Source: Actinomycetota bacterium
GTDB lineage: Bacteria > Actinomycetota > Acidimicrobiia > Acidimicrobiales > Iamiaceae
Assembly: GCA_019639075.1 (NCBI GenBank)
Contig: JAHBSO010000003.1
Span: forward strand, 124,001 to 188,000
Reading direction: 5' to 3'
DNA length: 64,000 nucleotides
In this document: positions 1-9,096 of the stretch, piece by piece
How positions within the stretch are numbered: the first letter of the stretch is position 1
Layout: each line of letters opens with the position of its first letter
Made by a program: the position numbers and the translations under genes
The notes under the pieces: generated by a model
The model's input: the letters and a program-made list of their open reading frames with translations, nothing else
Told to the model about the DNA's origin: nothing
Database searches by the model: none

Positions 1-106
1 GGCGACCAGCCCATGGCCCGTTGTCTACCCCGTGCCGGCCCGCGGACCGGCGAACGCCCGACGGGTGACTGGGTGGGCCGCCCGGGGTGCGTGGCACCAT
101 GAGCGG

Positions 107-1255
<1,149 letters not shown>

Positions 1256-1273
1256 GCCCGCGCGGCCCGATGG

Positions 1274-4021
1274 TCAGGGCCGCTTCGGCGCGGGTGGCAG
1301 CTTGCCGGTGGGGCGGGTGCGGAGCCACACGACGGCCTGCGCCACCCAGCCGGCCGGGCGCACGAGCAGCCGCCAGCGGCCCGGCACCGAGACCCGCAGG
1401 ACCTTCGCACCGTCGCCGACGGCATGCACCATCGTGCGGCGGATCTCCTTGCTGCCCGGGCGGGTGAGGTCCTCGAGGCCGGTGGCGTAGGCCGCCCGGG
1501 CGTCCGGTGCCACGCCGCACGCCGTGGCCACCTGGTCCTGGCGTCGGGCGACGAGGGCCCGCACGACGTCGTCCCGGGACGCGTCGGCCGGGACGCCGGC
1601 CAGGGTGCACAGCTCGGCGGGGAACGACACCGTCCCGTCGTCGCCGACGGACCGGGCCGAGTCGACGAGGAGGCGCACCAGCCCCGACGTGGCGTCCAGG
1701 CGACCCCACATCCAGTCGTTGCGTCGCCAGCCGTCGTCGAGGAACGCCGAGAAGTTGGACAGCTCGTTGCCGGCCAGCTTCACGTCCGGCCGGAGCAGGT
1801 CCTCGGAGCGGTCGCCGGGCCTCGCGGGCGGTGCTCCGAGCTCGTCGGACCGGGTGCGCAGCGTCGAGAACTCGGCGGCCAGCGGGCACGGCGCAGCCGC
1901 GGAGATCCGGTAGAAGTCGATGGGGATGGTCGGCGTCGCCCCGGCGAGGTGCTCGGCCAGCGACAGGATCTCGAGCGCGACCAGGCGGGCGCCGACGTCG
2001 CCCCAGCCGAACCGCAGCACCCGGTCGGCCAACGCGCCGGGATGGTCGTCGGGGAACCGGCCCTGCGGCCCACCACCGGGCGCCGAGGAGTCCGCGTCGG
2101 CGGCCGCCGGCGGGAGGTCGATGAGCGATCGGGTGACCTCGACGAGCGCGTCGACGATCGGCCCGCGGGCGTCGACGGTTCCCGGTTCGATCGCCGCCGC
2201 GGCGAAGCCCGAGGCCGCGAAGGCGTCGAGTCGGGGACCCGCTTCGTCGAGGTAGGGCCGGGCGGTCGGGGCCGGGCGGGCCAGCGCCGCCGCGGCATCG
2301 GGCGACACCATCAGCAGGTGGTCGACCGCGTCGACGGCCCGGACCGCCCACGCATCGGGTGCGACCGACGCGAGCGCGCCCGGGGCGGGCGCCTCGTGGC
2401 CCGCCAGGGTCACCCAGCCCATGCGTCGGGTGCGTTCGAGGACGGCGACGGAGGAGCGCAGGTCGTAGAGGCGGCGCTTGGCGTCGCCGATGACACCGGT
2501 CGCCGCGTCGTCGGCGGGCCGCAGGTACCGGCACCACTCGATCACGAGGTCGATCGACCGGCGGAGGGCCGACAGGCCGACCCGCAGCACCGCACCGCTC
2601 GGTGAGCCGACCCCGGGCGTCTGGTCGAGCGCGTCGGCGAAGACCGAGGACAGCGCGGTGTCGAGGTCCTCCCGGTTCTGCCGGTCCCACCGGGCGATCG
2701 GGGCCCGCCAGACGTCGTCGCCGGCGGCGTCGACGGGGAACGGGTCGTCGCCGAGGAACCCGAGCGGGTCGTCGAGCAGGTGGCGGAGCCGGGTCGCGTC
2801 GGCCGCCGACCGCTGGACCACGTAGGCCTGCCAGTGGATCTCGGTCGGCCGCACCACGGGGGTGCCGTCGTCACCCGGTTCGGTGGGCAGGAAGCGCACG
2901 GTGGAGCGTCGCAGCATCTGCCCGACGCGGATCGACGCGTTGAACCGCTCGAGCTGATCGAGGTCGCGGTCGATCGTCTCGCCCTGGACCTTGGCGCGGA
3001 CCATGCCCTCCAGCACCGCCCGGGCCGCACGGCGGTCGCGGCCGGGGTCCGCCGATCCCGGCCCGCTCGGCTCCCGCCTCGGCACCGGCGGACCGGTCGG
3101 GTGCAGGTAGACCACGACCCGTCGGGTCGGGCCGTCGGCCGCCGCGGCGGCCACCGCGTCGAGGGCTCGGCCGATCGGGATGTTGTCGACGATCCCGCCG
3201 TCGGCGACCACGAAGTCGTCGGCGCCCGGGCCGGCGGCCTCGCTGAACATCCCTCGGCAGTCGACCGGCGAGGCGTGCGGGTCCGGCGATGCCGTGTCGG
3301 CGAACGAGCTCGGGCGGGACGACCGGACGAGCGCCGCCTCGAACGCCACCGGGAACGACGCGGTGGCCCGGGCCGCCGCCGCGAGCCGCCGGATGGCGAC
3401 GTCGCCGTCGAGGTCGGTGCGGGGCGCGGCACCGGTGCGGTCGTGGCGGAAGTGGAAGCCGGCCTCCGACCGGGTGCGGGTCAGCAGCTCGTCGGACGGG
3501 CTGACCGCCGCGGTGACGATCGGCTCGACCAGCGTCGCCGACAGGCGGAGGTCGACCGGTTGGGGCTCGTCCTCCCCCGGTGCTCCGGCGACCAGCGCCG
3601 CCAACCGGGCCTCGATCACGTCGAGGAAGCCACGATCACCGTCGAGCACCGACGACCACGGCGGACCGGTCCGCCGCAGCTTCGACAACGACGCCACCTC
3701 CTCCCAGATCGGGAGCAGCTCGCCCATGCGGAACCCGTGGCGGATCGCCGCCGCGAACAGCACGCCGTTGAGCCCGCCGGCGCTGGCCCCCGACATCACG
3801 TCGACCCGCACCCGCGAGAACCCGCACGCCCGGCGGAGGTCGGCCCAGAACGGGTCGGCGTCGTCGTCACGGTCGGACCGGCGGAGCTCGTCGATCTCGG
3901 CGCACGCCCCGCCGATCCACACCGCGAGGCTCACCCCGCCCCGCATGGCCAGCGCGAGGCGCAGCTCTCGCTCCTCGCCCGGTTCCGACACCTGCTCTCC
4001 TCGACCGACCATGTCGTCCAC
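1274..4021 (-). CDS. patatin-related protein (DUF3376 type)
   Basis: Predicted acyl hydrolase of 915 residues. An N-terminal patatin domain carries the glycine-rich oxyanion loop (MRGGVSLAVWIGG, residues 26-38), the nucleophile elbow G-A-S-A-G-G with Ser80, and the dyad aspartate in DGG (Asp274). This is the Ser-Asp catalytic dyad of patatin lipases. The long C-terminal half fits the patatin-related/DUF3376 family found in actinomycetes. No signal peptide or membrane segment is evident, so it is probably cytosolic or membrane-peripheral. It follows the HAD gene on the same strand after 46 bases and may be the last gene of that operon or have its own promoter (a TAACCT box lies upstream). The substrate is unknown. 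ATG 4021 is the first start; ATG 4012 is an alternative. Confidence 0.88.
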   Translation of the reverse strand: MDDMVGRGEQVSEPGEERELRLALAMRGGVSLAVWIGGACAEIDELRRSDRDDDADPFWADLRRACGFSRVRVDVMSGASAGGLNGVLFAAAIRHGFRMGELLPIWEEVASLSKLRRTGPPWSSVLDGDRGFLDVIEARLAALVAGAPGEDEPQPVDLRLSATLVEPIVTAAVSPSDELLTRTRSEAGFHFRHDRTGAAPRTDLDGDVAIRRLAAAARATASFPVAFEAALVRSSRPSSFADTASPDPHASPVDCRGMFSEAAGPGADDFVVADGGIVDNIPIGRALDAVAAAAADGPTRRVVVYLHPTGPPVPRREPSGPGSADPGRDRRAARAVLEGMVRAKVQGETIDRDLDQLERFNASIRVGQMLRRSTVRFLPTEPGDDGTPVVRPTEIHWQAYVVQRSAADATRLRHLLDDPLGFLGDDPFPVDAAGDDVWRAPIARWDRQNREDLDTALSSVFADALDQTPGVGSPSGAVLRVGLSALRRSIDLVIEWCRYLRPADDAATGVIGDAKRRLYDLRSSVAVLERTRRMGWVTLAGHEAPAPGALASVAPDAWAVRAVDAVDHLLMVSPDAAAALARPAPTARPYLDEAGPRLDAFAASGFAAAAIEPGTVDARGPIVDALVEVTRSLIDLPPAAADADSSAPGGGPQGRFPDDHPGALADRVLRFGWGDVGARLVALEILSLAEHLAGATPTIPIDFYRISAAAPCPLAAEFSTLRTRSDELGAPPARPGDRSEDLLRPDVKLAGNELSNFSAFLDDGWRRNDWMWGRLDATSGLVRLLVDSARSVGDDGTVSFPAELCTLAGVPADASRDDVVRALVARRQDQVATACGVAPDARAAYATGLEDLTRPGSKEIRRTMVHAVGDGAKVLRVSVPGRWRLLVRPAGWVAQAVVWLRTRPTGKLPPAPKRP

Positions 4022-4067
4022 CCGTTCGTCGCCGCCGGGTCGAGGTTACGGGTCCCGGCCGGGGCCG

Positions 4068-4979
4068 TCAGGCACCGGCGAACACGGTCTCCCAGTCGTT
4101 CGCCATGCTCACGACGGTCCAGCCCAGGCGGGCGGCGACGTCGAGGATCGGCTCGGCGTCGGCGAAGGTGGCGGCCTCGCTCGCGTAGGCGAACTCGCGC
4201 TCGGCGTCGTCGTGGTCGACGAGCACCGCCAGGCCGCCGAAGCGGTGGGCCTGCGCCCACTCGAGCATCTCCCGGTCGCCGCCGCTGTTGCCGATCCCGA
4301 TCAGCGGGGGTCGGCCGAGATGGGACTGGATGTGCGCGACCTTGGCGCCGCCCTCGTTGGCCGGCCCGGTGAGCGCGGCCGAGCGGTGGAGCACGGGTCG
4401 GTCGTCGCCGTCCCGGGCGAACTCGTAGCCGATGAGGGTGCCGACCACCAGGCCGGGGTCGACGTCGTAGAGCGGCAGGCTCACCCGACGCACGAACTCG
4501 GTCCCGCCGCCGGTGATCACGCCGACGGTGACGTCGTGGGCCCGCAGCTCGCCGAGCAGTTCGAGCATCGGCCGGTAGACGATGCCCGCCAGCGGCGCAC
4601 CGCTGATCGGGTGGCGGTAGCGCGACGCGAAGTCGTCCACCGCGGCGCCGAACTCGTCGGGCGTCCAGCCGTCGAACAGTGCGGCGAGGGCGCCGGCCAC
4701 GTCCGCGATCCCGATGCGGCCGATCGCCTCCATGTCGCCGGTGAGGACCGCGGCGAAGGCCGGCTCGTCGGCGAGGTGCGGGTGGTGCTCGACGTTGGTG
4801 CGCAGCGCATCGACGAAGAAGTCGAACTGCACGTAGGTCGGCTTCTCGCACCAGAGCGTGCCGTCGTTGTCGATGTACGCCACCCGTTCGTCCACCGGCA
4901 CGCGATCGATGTCGTCGAGGAAGGCGAGGATGGCGTCGCGCGTCGGTCCCGGTCGCCAGGAAGGAAGTCGGTCGGTCAC
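4068..4979 (-). CDS. HAD-superfamily phosphatase
   Basis: Haloacid-dehalogenase-fold hydrolase of 303 residues. Motif I is D-N-D-G-T with nucleophile Asp37, motif II is the TGGGT stretch, and motif III/IV is GIGNSGGDREML, close to the GNSxGD form of phosphoserine-phosphatase-like members. This predicts a small-molecule phosphatase; the substrate cannot be assigned. The GTG start at 4979 overlaps the TGA of the upstream methyltransferase gene (shared GTGA), with GGAGGAAAGG just upstream in the end of that gene, so translation is probably coupled. It is the third gene of an arylsulfatase-methyltransferase-HAD operon. Confidence 0.88.
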   Translation of the reverse strand: MTDRLPSWRPGPTRDAILAFLDDIDRVPVDERVAYIDNDGTLWCEKPTYVQFDFFVDALRTNVEHHPHLADEPAFAAVLTGDMEAIGRIGIADVAGALAALFDGWTPDEFGAAVDDFASRYRHPISGAPLAGIVYRPMLELLGELRAHDVTVGVITGGGTEFVRRVSLPLYDVDPGLVVGTLIGYEFARDGDDRPVLHRSAALTGPANEGGAKVAHIQSHLGRPPLIGIGNSGGDREMLEWAQAHRFGGLAVLVDHDDAEREFAYASEAATFADAEPILDVAARLGWTVVSMANDWETVFAGA

Positions 4980-6178
4980 ATCGGGTCCTTTCCTCCGGTG
5001 GCGTCGACCACGACGAGGTCGTGGCGCCACAGTCGTTCGACGAAGCGGGCCCCATCTTCGCCCAGGTCGGCAACGGTGCGGGCGCCGTCCATCGACCGGA
5101 ACCGCTCGAGGTGCGGCCGGTCGACGAACAGCACGAGGTCGGTGTCGACGTGGGCCCGGTTGAGCAGCGCGGCGGCCGCGCCGGGCGGGAGTCGCTCCTC
5201 GACCGCGAGGGCGGTGGGCACGACGATGGGCGCCCAGCCCGCCGCATCGAGGGCCGCGAAGTCCAGATCGTGCCGTCCGTCGTCGTCGGCCGCTGCGGCG
5301 ATCACGGTGTGGCGGGCCATCGTGCCCCGCCACAGCTCGACCAACGCGTGCTGCTCGCGTGGGGACACCGCCGCGATGCGCGCCGCGTGGGGCGTCTCGC
5401 TGATCGAGCCGCAGTCGGGCAGGTACGGCGCCTGTCGTTCCCAGCGGAGGAACCGGAGCCCGGCCCGGTCGAGGAGGTCGTGGACGTCGTCGGTCGTGTA
5501 GGAGCGCTCCCGCGGGTTGCACAGCGCGTCCGCGAGGGCGTCGTCGTCGGCGAAGTCGCGGGTCTCGCGCAGCAGCCGTCCGAGCGGGTGGCCGACCGGC
5601 AGCTCCCGCAGGGTCGCGACGAGGTCGGCCATCTCGGCGGGTGACGTCCCGAGCCCGAGCCGACGACCGTACTCCTGGAGCATGTCGACGCCGATGCGGC
5701 CGTAGCGGGCGTAGACCATGAGCGTGATCGCACCACCGGGCGCGAGCACGTTCCGCAGGGCCCCCAGCCCGACGTCGGGGTCGGCGAGGTGGTGCAGGAC
5801 GCCGGTGCACACGACGTGGTCGAAGGCCTCGTCGAGCGTCGCCACGTCCTCGATCGGGAGCCGGTGGAGCTCCAGGTTCGCGACGCCGTGGTGCGCGGCC
5901 AGCGCCCGGGAGCTCTCGATCGCCGCCGAGCTGACGTCGATGCCGATCACCCTGGCCCCGGGGTCGCGGAGCGCGTGGCGCACGGCCTGGCTCGTGCCGC
6001 ACCCCGCCACCAGGACCGACTGCACCGACCCGAGCGGTCGGTGCGGCCAGATCAGGTGGTGCGCGACGCGCCGGGTCCGGTCGTCGGCCGCGACGCGGGC
6101 CGCTGGTCCGAGGTCGTCGACCGCGGGAGGGTACGGGTGGCGCTCGTAGAACCCCGCGATCGGATCGACGTCGGACAC
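4976..6178 (-). CDS. class I SAM-dependent methyltransferase
   Basis: Methyltransferase of 400 residues. The Rossmann motif I reads VLVAGCGTSQA (about residues 50-60). It is followed by the acidic GIDVSS strand and the VVCTGVLHHLADP post-motif typical of Methyltransf_11/25 proteins. The N-terminal FYERHPYPP stretch is common in this subgroup. The C-terminal half, about 200 residues, has no motif I recognise and may be a substrate-binding or regulatory extension. The GTG start at 6178 begins VSDVDPIAGFYE and lies 23 bases after the arylsulfatase stop; no strong ribosome binding site is visible, so the exact start is uncertain. The 3' end overlaps the HAD gene by 4 bases. Methyl acceptor unknown. 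Confidence 0.85.
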   Translation of the reverse strand: MSDVDPIAGFYERHPYPPAVDDLGPAARVAADDRTRRVAHHLIWPHRPLGSVQSVLVAGCGTSQAVRHALRDPGARVIGIDVSSAAIESSRALAAHHGVANLELHRLPIEDVATLDEAFDHVVCTGVLHHLADPDVGLGALRNVLAPGGAITLMVYARYGRIGVDMLQEYGRRLGLGTSPAEMADLVATLRELPVGHPLGRLLRETRDFADDDALADALCNPRERSYTTDDVHDLLDRAGLRFLRWERQAPYLPDCGSISETPHAARIAAVSPREQHALVELWRGTMARHTVIAAAADDDGRHDLDFAALDAAGWAPIVVPTALAVEERLPPGAAAALLNRAHVDTDLVLFVDRPHLERFRSMDGARTVADLGEDGARFVERLWRHDLVVVDATGGKDPM

Positions 6179-6201
6179 GGCGATCGACGACGGAGGCCAG
6201 C

Positions 6202-7704
6202 TCAGCTGGCGGCCGCGGTGAAGTTCTCGATCTTCTCGATGATCTGGCTGAGGTTGAACGACGCCGGTTCGTGGCGCTGCGGGAACTCCTGGAGCGTCTG
6301 GAGGAGCTCGGCCGCGTACATCTGCGCCGGAACGACCAGGTACACGCGGTCGAGCATCCACTCGTAGTACGAGTTCGAGGTGATGTCGGCCCGTTCGAAC
6401 GGGTCCGTACGCAGGTTGAAGATCTTCGGGACGCGCAGCTCGACGAACGGCTCGGCCCAGACCTGCAACGTGCCCGGGGCGCGCTGCTCGAGGAACACCA
6501 GCTTCCAGTTGTCGTACCGCATCGCCGTGAGATCGCCGTCGTCGGAGCAGTAGAAGAAGTAGGGCCGCGGGCTGGTCTCGGTCTCGCCCGTGATGTAGTC
6601 GAGCTGGTTGAAGCCGTCGAGGTGCACCTTGTAGTTCGTGCCGCCGAGGTCGGTGCCGGCCTTGAGCTGCTCGGCGATGTCGGGGTTGCCCGCCGCGGCG
6701 AGCAGCGTCACGAACCAGTCGTTGTGGCTCACGATGTCGTTCAGGACGGTGCCGGGGGCGATCTTGCCGGGCCAGCGCACCACGCAGGGGACGCGGTAGG
6801 CGCCCTCCCAGTTGGAGTTCTTCTCGTTCCGGAACGGGGTCATGCCGGCGTCGGGCCACGAGTTCATGTGCGGCCCGTTGTCGGTGGAGTACATCACGAT
6901 CGTGTTGTCGGCGATGCCCAGCGCGTCGAGCTCGTCGAGCACCTGGCCGACGATCTCGTCGTGGTACACCATCGTGTCGTGGTAGGGCGACTGCCACCGA
7001 CCGGCCCGGCCCAGGTCCTCGTCGCGCGTGTGCGTCTTGAAATGCATGTGGGTGGTGTTGAACCAGACGAAGAACGGCGTGTCCGCCTCGGTCTGGCGCC
7101 GCATGAAGTCGATCGTGGCGTCGCGGAACTCCTCGTCGCAGGTCTTCATGCGCTCCTTGGTGAGGGGCCCCGTGTCCTCGATGCGCTGGGTGCCGTCGCC
7201 GTTGGCCCACGACTTCATGACGCCCCGGGGTCCGAACCGCTCCCGGAAGTGGGGGAATTCCTCCGGCTTCGGGTAGTCCGGGTGCTCCGGCTCCTCCTCG
7301 GCGTTGAGGTGGTACAGGTTCCCGAAGAACTCGTCGAAGCCGTGCATCGTCGGCAGGTACTCGTCACGGTCGCCGAAGTGGTTCTTGCCGAACTGCCCGG
7401 TGGCGTACCCCTCGGCCTTGAGCGCGGTGGCGATGGTCGGGTCCTCGTCGGCGTAGCCGATCGGGGCACCCGGGAGACCGACCTTGGTGAGGCCCGTCCG
7501 GTAGGGGTTCTGACCGCTGATGAAGGCGGCGCGGCCGGCGGTGCAGCTCTGCTCGCCGTAGTAGTCGGTGAAGCGCACGCCCTCGTTGGCGATCCGGTCG
7601 ATGTTCGGCGTCCGGTAGCCCATCAGCCCGTCGCTGTAACAGCTCAGGTTCGAGATGCCGATGTCGTCACCCCAGATGATCAAGATGTTCGGTTTGTCAG
7701 CCAT
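6202..7704 (-). CDS. arylsulfatase with C-T-A-G-R formylglycine motif
   Basis: Sulfatase-family (alkaline phosphatase superfamily) enzyme of 500 residues that hydrolyses sulfate esters. The N-terminal metal-binding GDDIG stretch (residues 12-16) replaces the usual DDxG. The formylglycine site is Cys54 in C-T-A-G-R, where Ala stands at the position usually taken by Pro. FGKNHFG and the STDNGPHMNSWPDAG segment supply further active-site residues. There is no signal peptide, so it is likely cytoplasmic unless exported by another route. ATG 7704 is preceded by GAAGGAG at good spacing. It heads the arylsulfatase-methyltransferase-HAD operon. No formylglycine-generating enzyme gene is in the window, so maturation depends on a gene elsewhere. 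Confidence 0.93.
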   Translation of the reverse strand: MADKPNILIIWGDDIGISNLSCYSDGLMGYRTPNIDRIANEGVRFTDYYGEQSCTAGRAAFISGQNPYRTGLTKVGLPGAPIGYADEDPTIATALKAEGYATGQFGKNHFGDRDEYLPTMHGFDEFFGNLYHLNAEEEPEHPDYPKPEEFPHFRERFGPRGVMKSWANGDGTQRIEDTGPLTKERMKTCDEEFRDATIDFMRRQTEADTPFFVWFNTTHMHFKTHTRDEDLGRAGRWQSPYHDTMVYHDEIVGQVLDELDALGIADNTIVMYSTDNGPHMNSWPDAGMTPFRNEKNSNWEGAYRVPCVVRWPGKIAPGTVLNDIVSHNDWFVTLLAAAGNPDIAEQLKAGTDLGGTNYKVHLDGFNQLDYITGETETSPRPYFFYCSDDGDLTAMRYDNWKLVFLEQRAPGTLQVWAEPFVELRVPKIFNLRTDPFERADITSNSYYEWMLDRVYLVVPAQMYAAELLQTLQEFPQRHEPASFNLSQIIEKIENFTAAAS

Positions 7705-7766
7705 GGGAGACTCCTTCGACGGCGAATCGACCGGAATGGGCGAGTCAGCGCGGAGCGTAGACCGGA

Positions 7767-8963
7767 TCAACCGGCGTAGCTGGCGGACCCGGGCACGGCC
7801 TCGGCGCCGGCGGCCGACGGGGTCGGGTCGGTGCCCCCGCCGGTCGGCGCGGTCGTGTCGACCGAGGGTGGCACCGTGGTCACCGGCACCGCATCGCCGC
7901 ACAGGTCCGCCCGCCCGTCGTCGTTCTGGTCCGACGACGCGTAGGTCACCAACCCGGCCAGCATCGTGCGGACGTTGGCGGCGAGGTAGTCGGGGTCGAG
8001 CGTCTCGGGCGTGTCGCCGACGGTGTGGTAGTTGGGGTTCCGGAAGTTGGCGGTGTCGGTGGCCATGAGCGCCGGGAACCCCTGGCTGAGGAACGCCGCG
8101 TGGTCCGAGCGCAGGATGTCGCCCAGCACCGCGGGGTCGATCACCGCGCCGAACGCCGGATGCTCGGGCGTGTAGCGGAACGCCGCGGCCCCGAAGGTCC
8201 GGGCCAGCACCGCCGAGGAGGGATCGGCCACCATCGCCAGGTAGTCGTTCGGGAGCCCGGTGAGCGCATCGGTGCCCTCGGCCGTGTAGCCGAGCATCTC
8301 GAGGCTGACCGCACCGACGACGTCGGCGTCCTCGTCGGCCAGCGTGGTGGCCATCTCGAACGCGCCGAGCAGGCCGACCTCCTCGTAGGACCACGACGCG
8401 AACCTCACCGTGATCGGGAGCGGGTGGTCGCGCAGGGCACGGGCGAGCTCGAGCATGCCGGCCACGCCGGTGGCGTTGTCGTCGGCACCCGCGCCCTCGG
8501 GGTGCGCCGAGTCGTAGTGGCCGCCGATCACGAACACCCGCGACGGGCAGTCGGTGCCCGCCAGCTCGGCGTACAGGTTCGGCGAGTCGACACCGTTCCG
8601 GACGACCGACTGCAGGACCGGTTCGTAGCCCGCGTCGGTCAACCCCGCGGCGACGAGATCCCGGGCCTCCTGCCGGGCCGACTCGGGGCCGGCCGCGGTG
8701 CGGGGGAAGGCCAGCGACTCGACGAACGCCATCGCCCGGTCCCGATCGATCGAGCCCAGGAGCGGCGTCGGGTCGACCACCACCTTCGACGGATCCATGC
8801 CGAACTGGTCCGGGTAGACGACCGTCGAGGCCAGCGGGCCGGTGATGTCGTCGAACCGGTCGTCGGCCGGATCGGCGCTGCCGACCCCGGCCACGCCCGC
8901 CACCAGTGCCACCGCGACCGCGCCGCCCGCGACCGCCCGGCGGATCCCCTTGCTCCCCGTCAT
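7767..8963 (-). CDS. secreted M28-family zinc aminopeptidase
   Basis: Exported metallopeptidase of 398 residues. A signal peptide (residues about 7-31, ending in A-D-P) leads into a mature M28 domain. Zinc ligands are visible as GGHYDSAHPEG, ADDNATG, the EE pair in SYEEVGLLGAF and the late NYHTVGDT histidine. These match Aap/PgcP-type aminopeptidases. After the catalytic domain come about 45 residues rich in Thr, Pro and Gly, ending V-P-G-S-A-S-Y-A-G. This tail closely resembles the end of the neighbouring GH5 protein. ATG 8963 is chosen over an upstream in-frame codon at 9008 because it starts the signal peptide and because a TAGGTT box ends 7 bases before it. It is flanked upstream by paired palindromes. 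Confidence 0.9.
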   Translation of the reverse strand: MTGSKGIRRAVAGGAVAVALVAGVAGVGSADPADDRFDDITGPLASTVVYPDQFGMDPSKVVVDPTPLLGSIDRDRAMAFVESLAFPRTAAGPESARQEARDLVAAGLTDAGYEPVLQSVVRNGVDSPNLYAELAGTDCPSRVFVIGGHYDSAHPEGAGADDNATGVAGMLELARALRDHPLPITVRFASWSYEEVGLLGAFEMATTLADEDADVVGAVSLEMLGYTAEGTDALTGLPNDYLAMVADPSSAVLARTFGAAAFRYTPEHPAFGAVIDPAVLGDILRSDHAAFLSQGFPALMATDTANFRNPNYHTVGDTPETLDPDYLAANVRTMLAGLVTYASSDQNDDGRADLCGDAVPVTTVPPSVDTTAPTGGGTDPTPSAAGAEAVPGSASYAG

Positions 8964-9005
8964 GGCGCCGAACCTACCCGTCCGCCACGACCTCCACGAG
9001 GACGT

Positions 9006-9093
9006 CACGGTCGGGGTCGGATCCCGACCGTGATCCGCCCGACCGCCCAGGACCCGCGACGACGAGCACGGTCGGGATCCGACCCCGACCGTG
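9006..9093. repeat. inverted pair of 27-bp hairpin repeats
   Basis: Two 27-base units at 9006-9032 and 9067-9093 are exact reverse complements of each other. Each unit is itself a hairpin: CACGGTCGGG and CCCGACCGTG arms of 10 bases around a 7-base centre. They lie between the GH5 stop (9097) and the M28 promoter (-10 at 8971-8976), so they could act as a terminator for the GH5 transcript. The duplicated inverted arrangement is more like a BIME/REP-type element. No other copy was seen in the window. Confidence 0.85.
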
Positions 9094-9096
9094 ACC

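Noticed and set aside
1-106. Upstream extension of the first acyl-CoA dehydrogenase to position 32
   Set aside because: The added residues are Ala/Arg/Gly-rich and not found in the family; ATG 107 gives the standard N-terminus.
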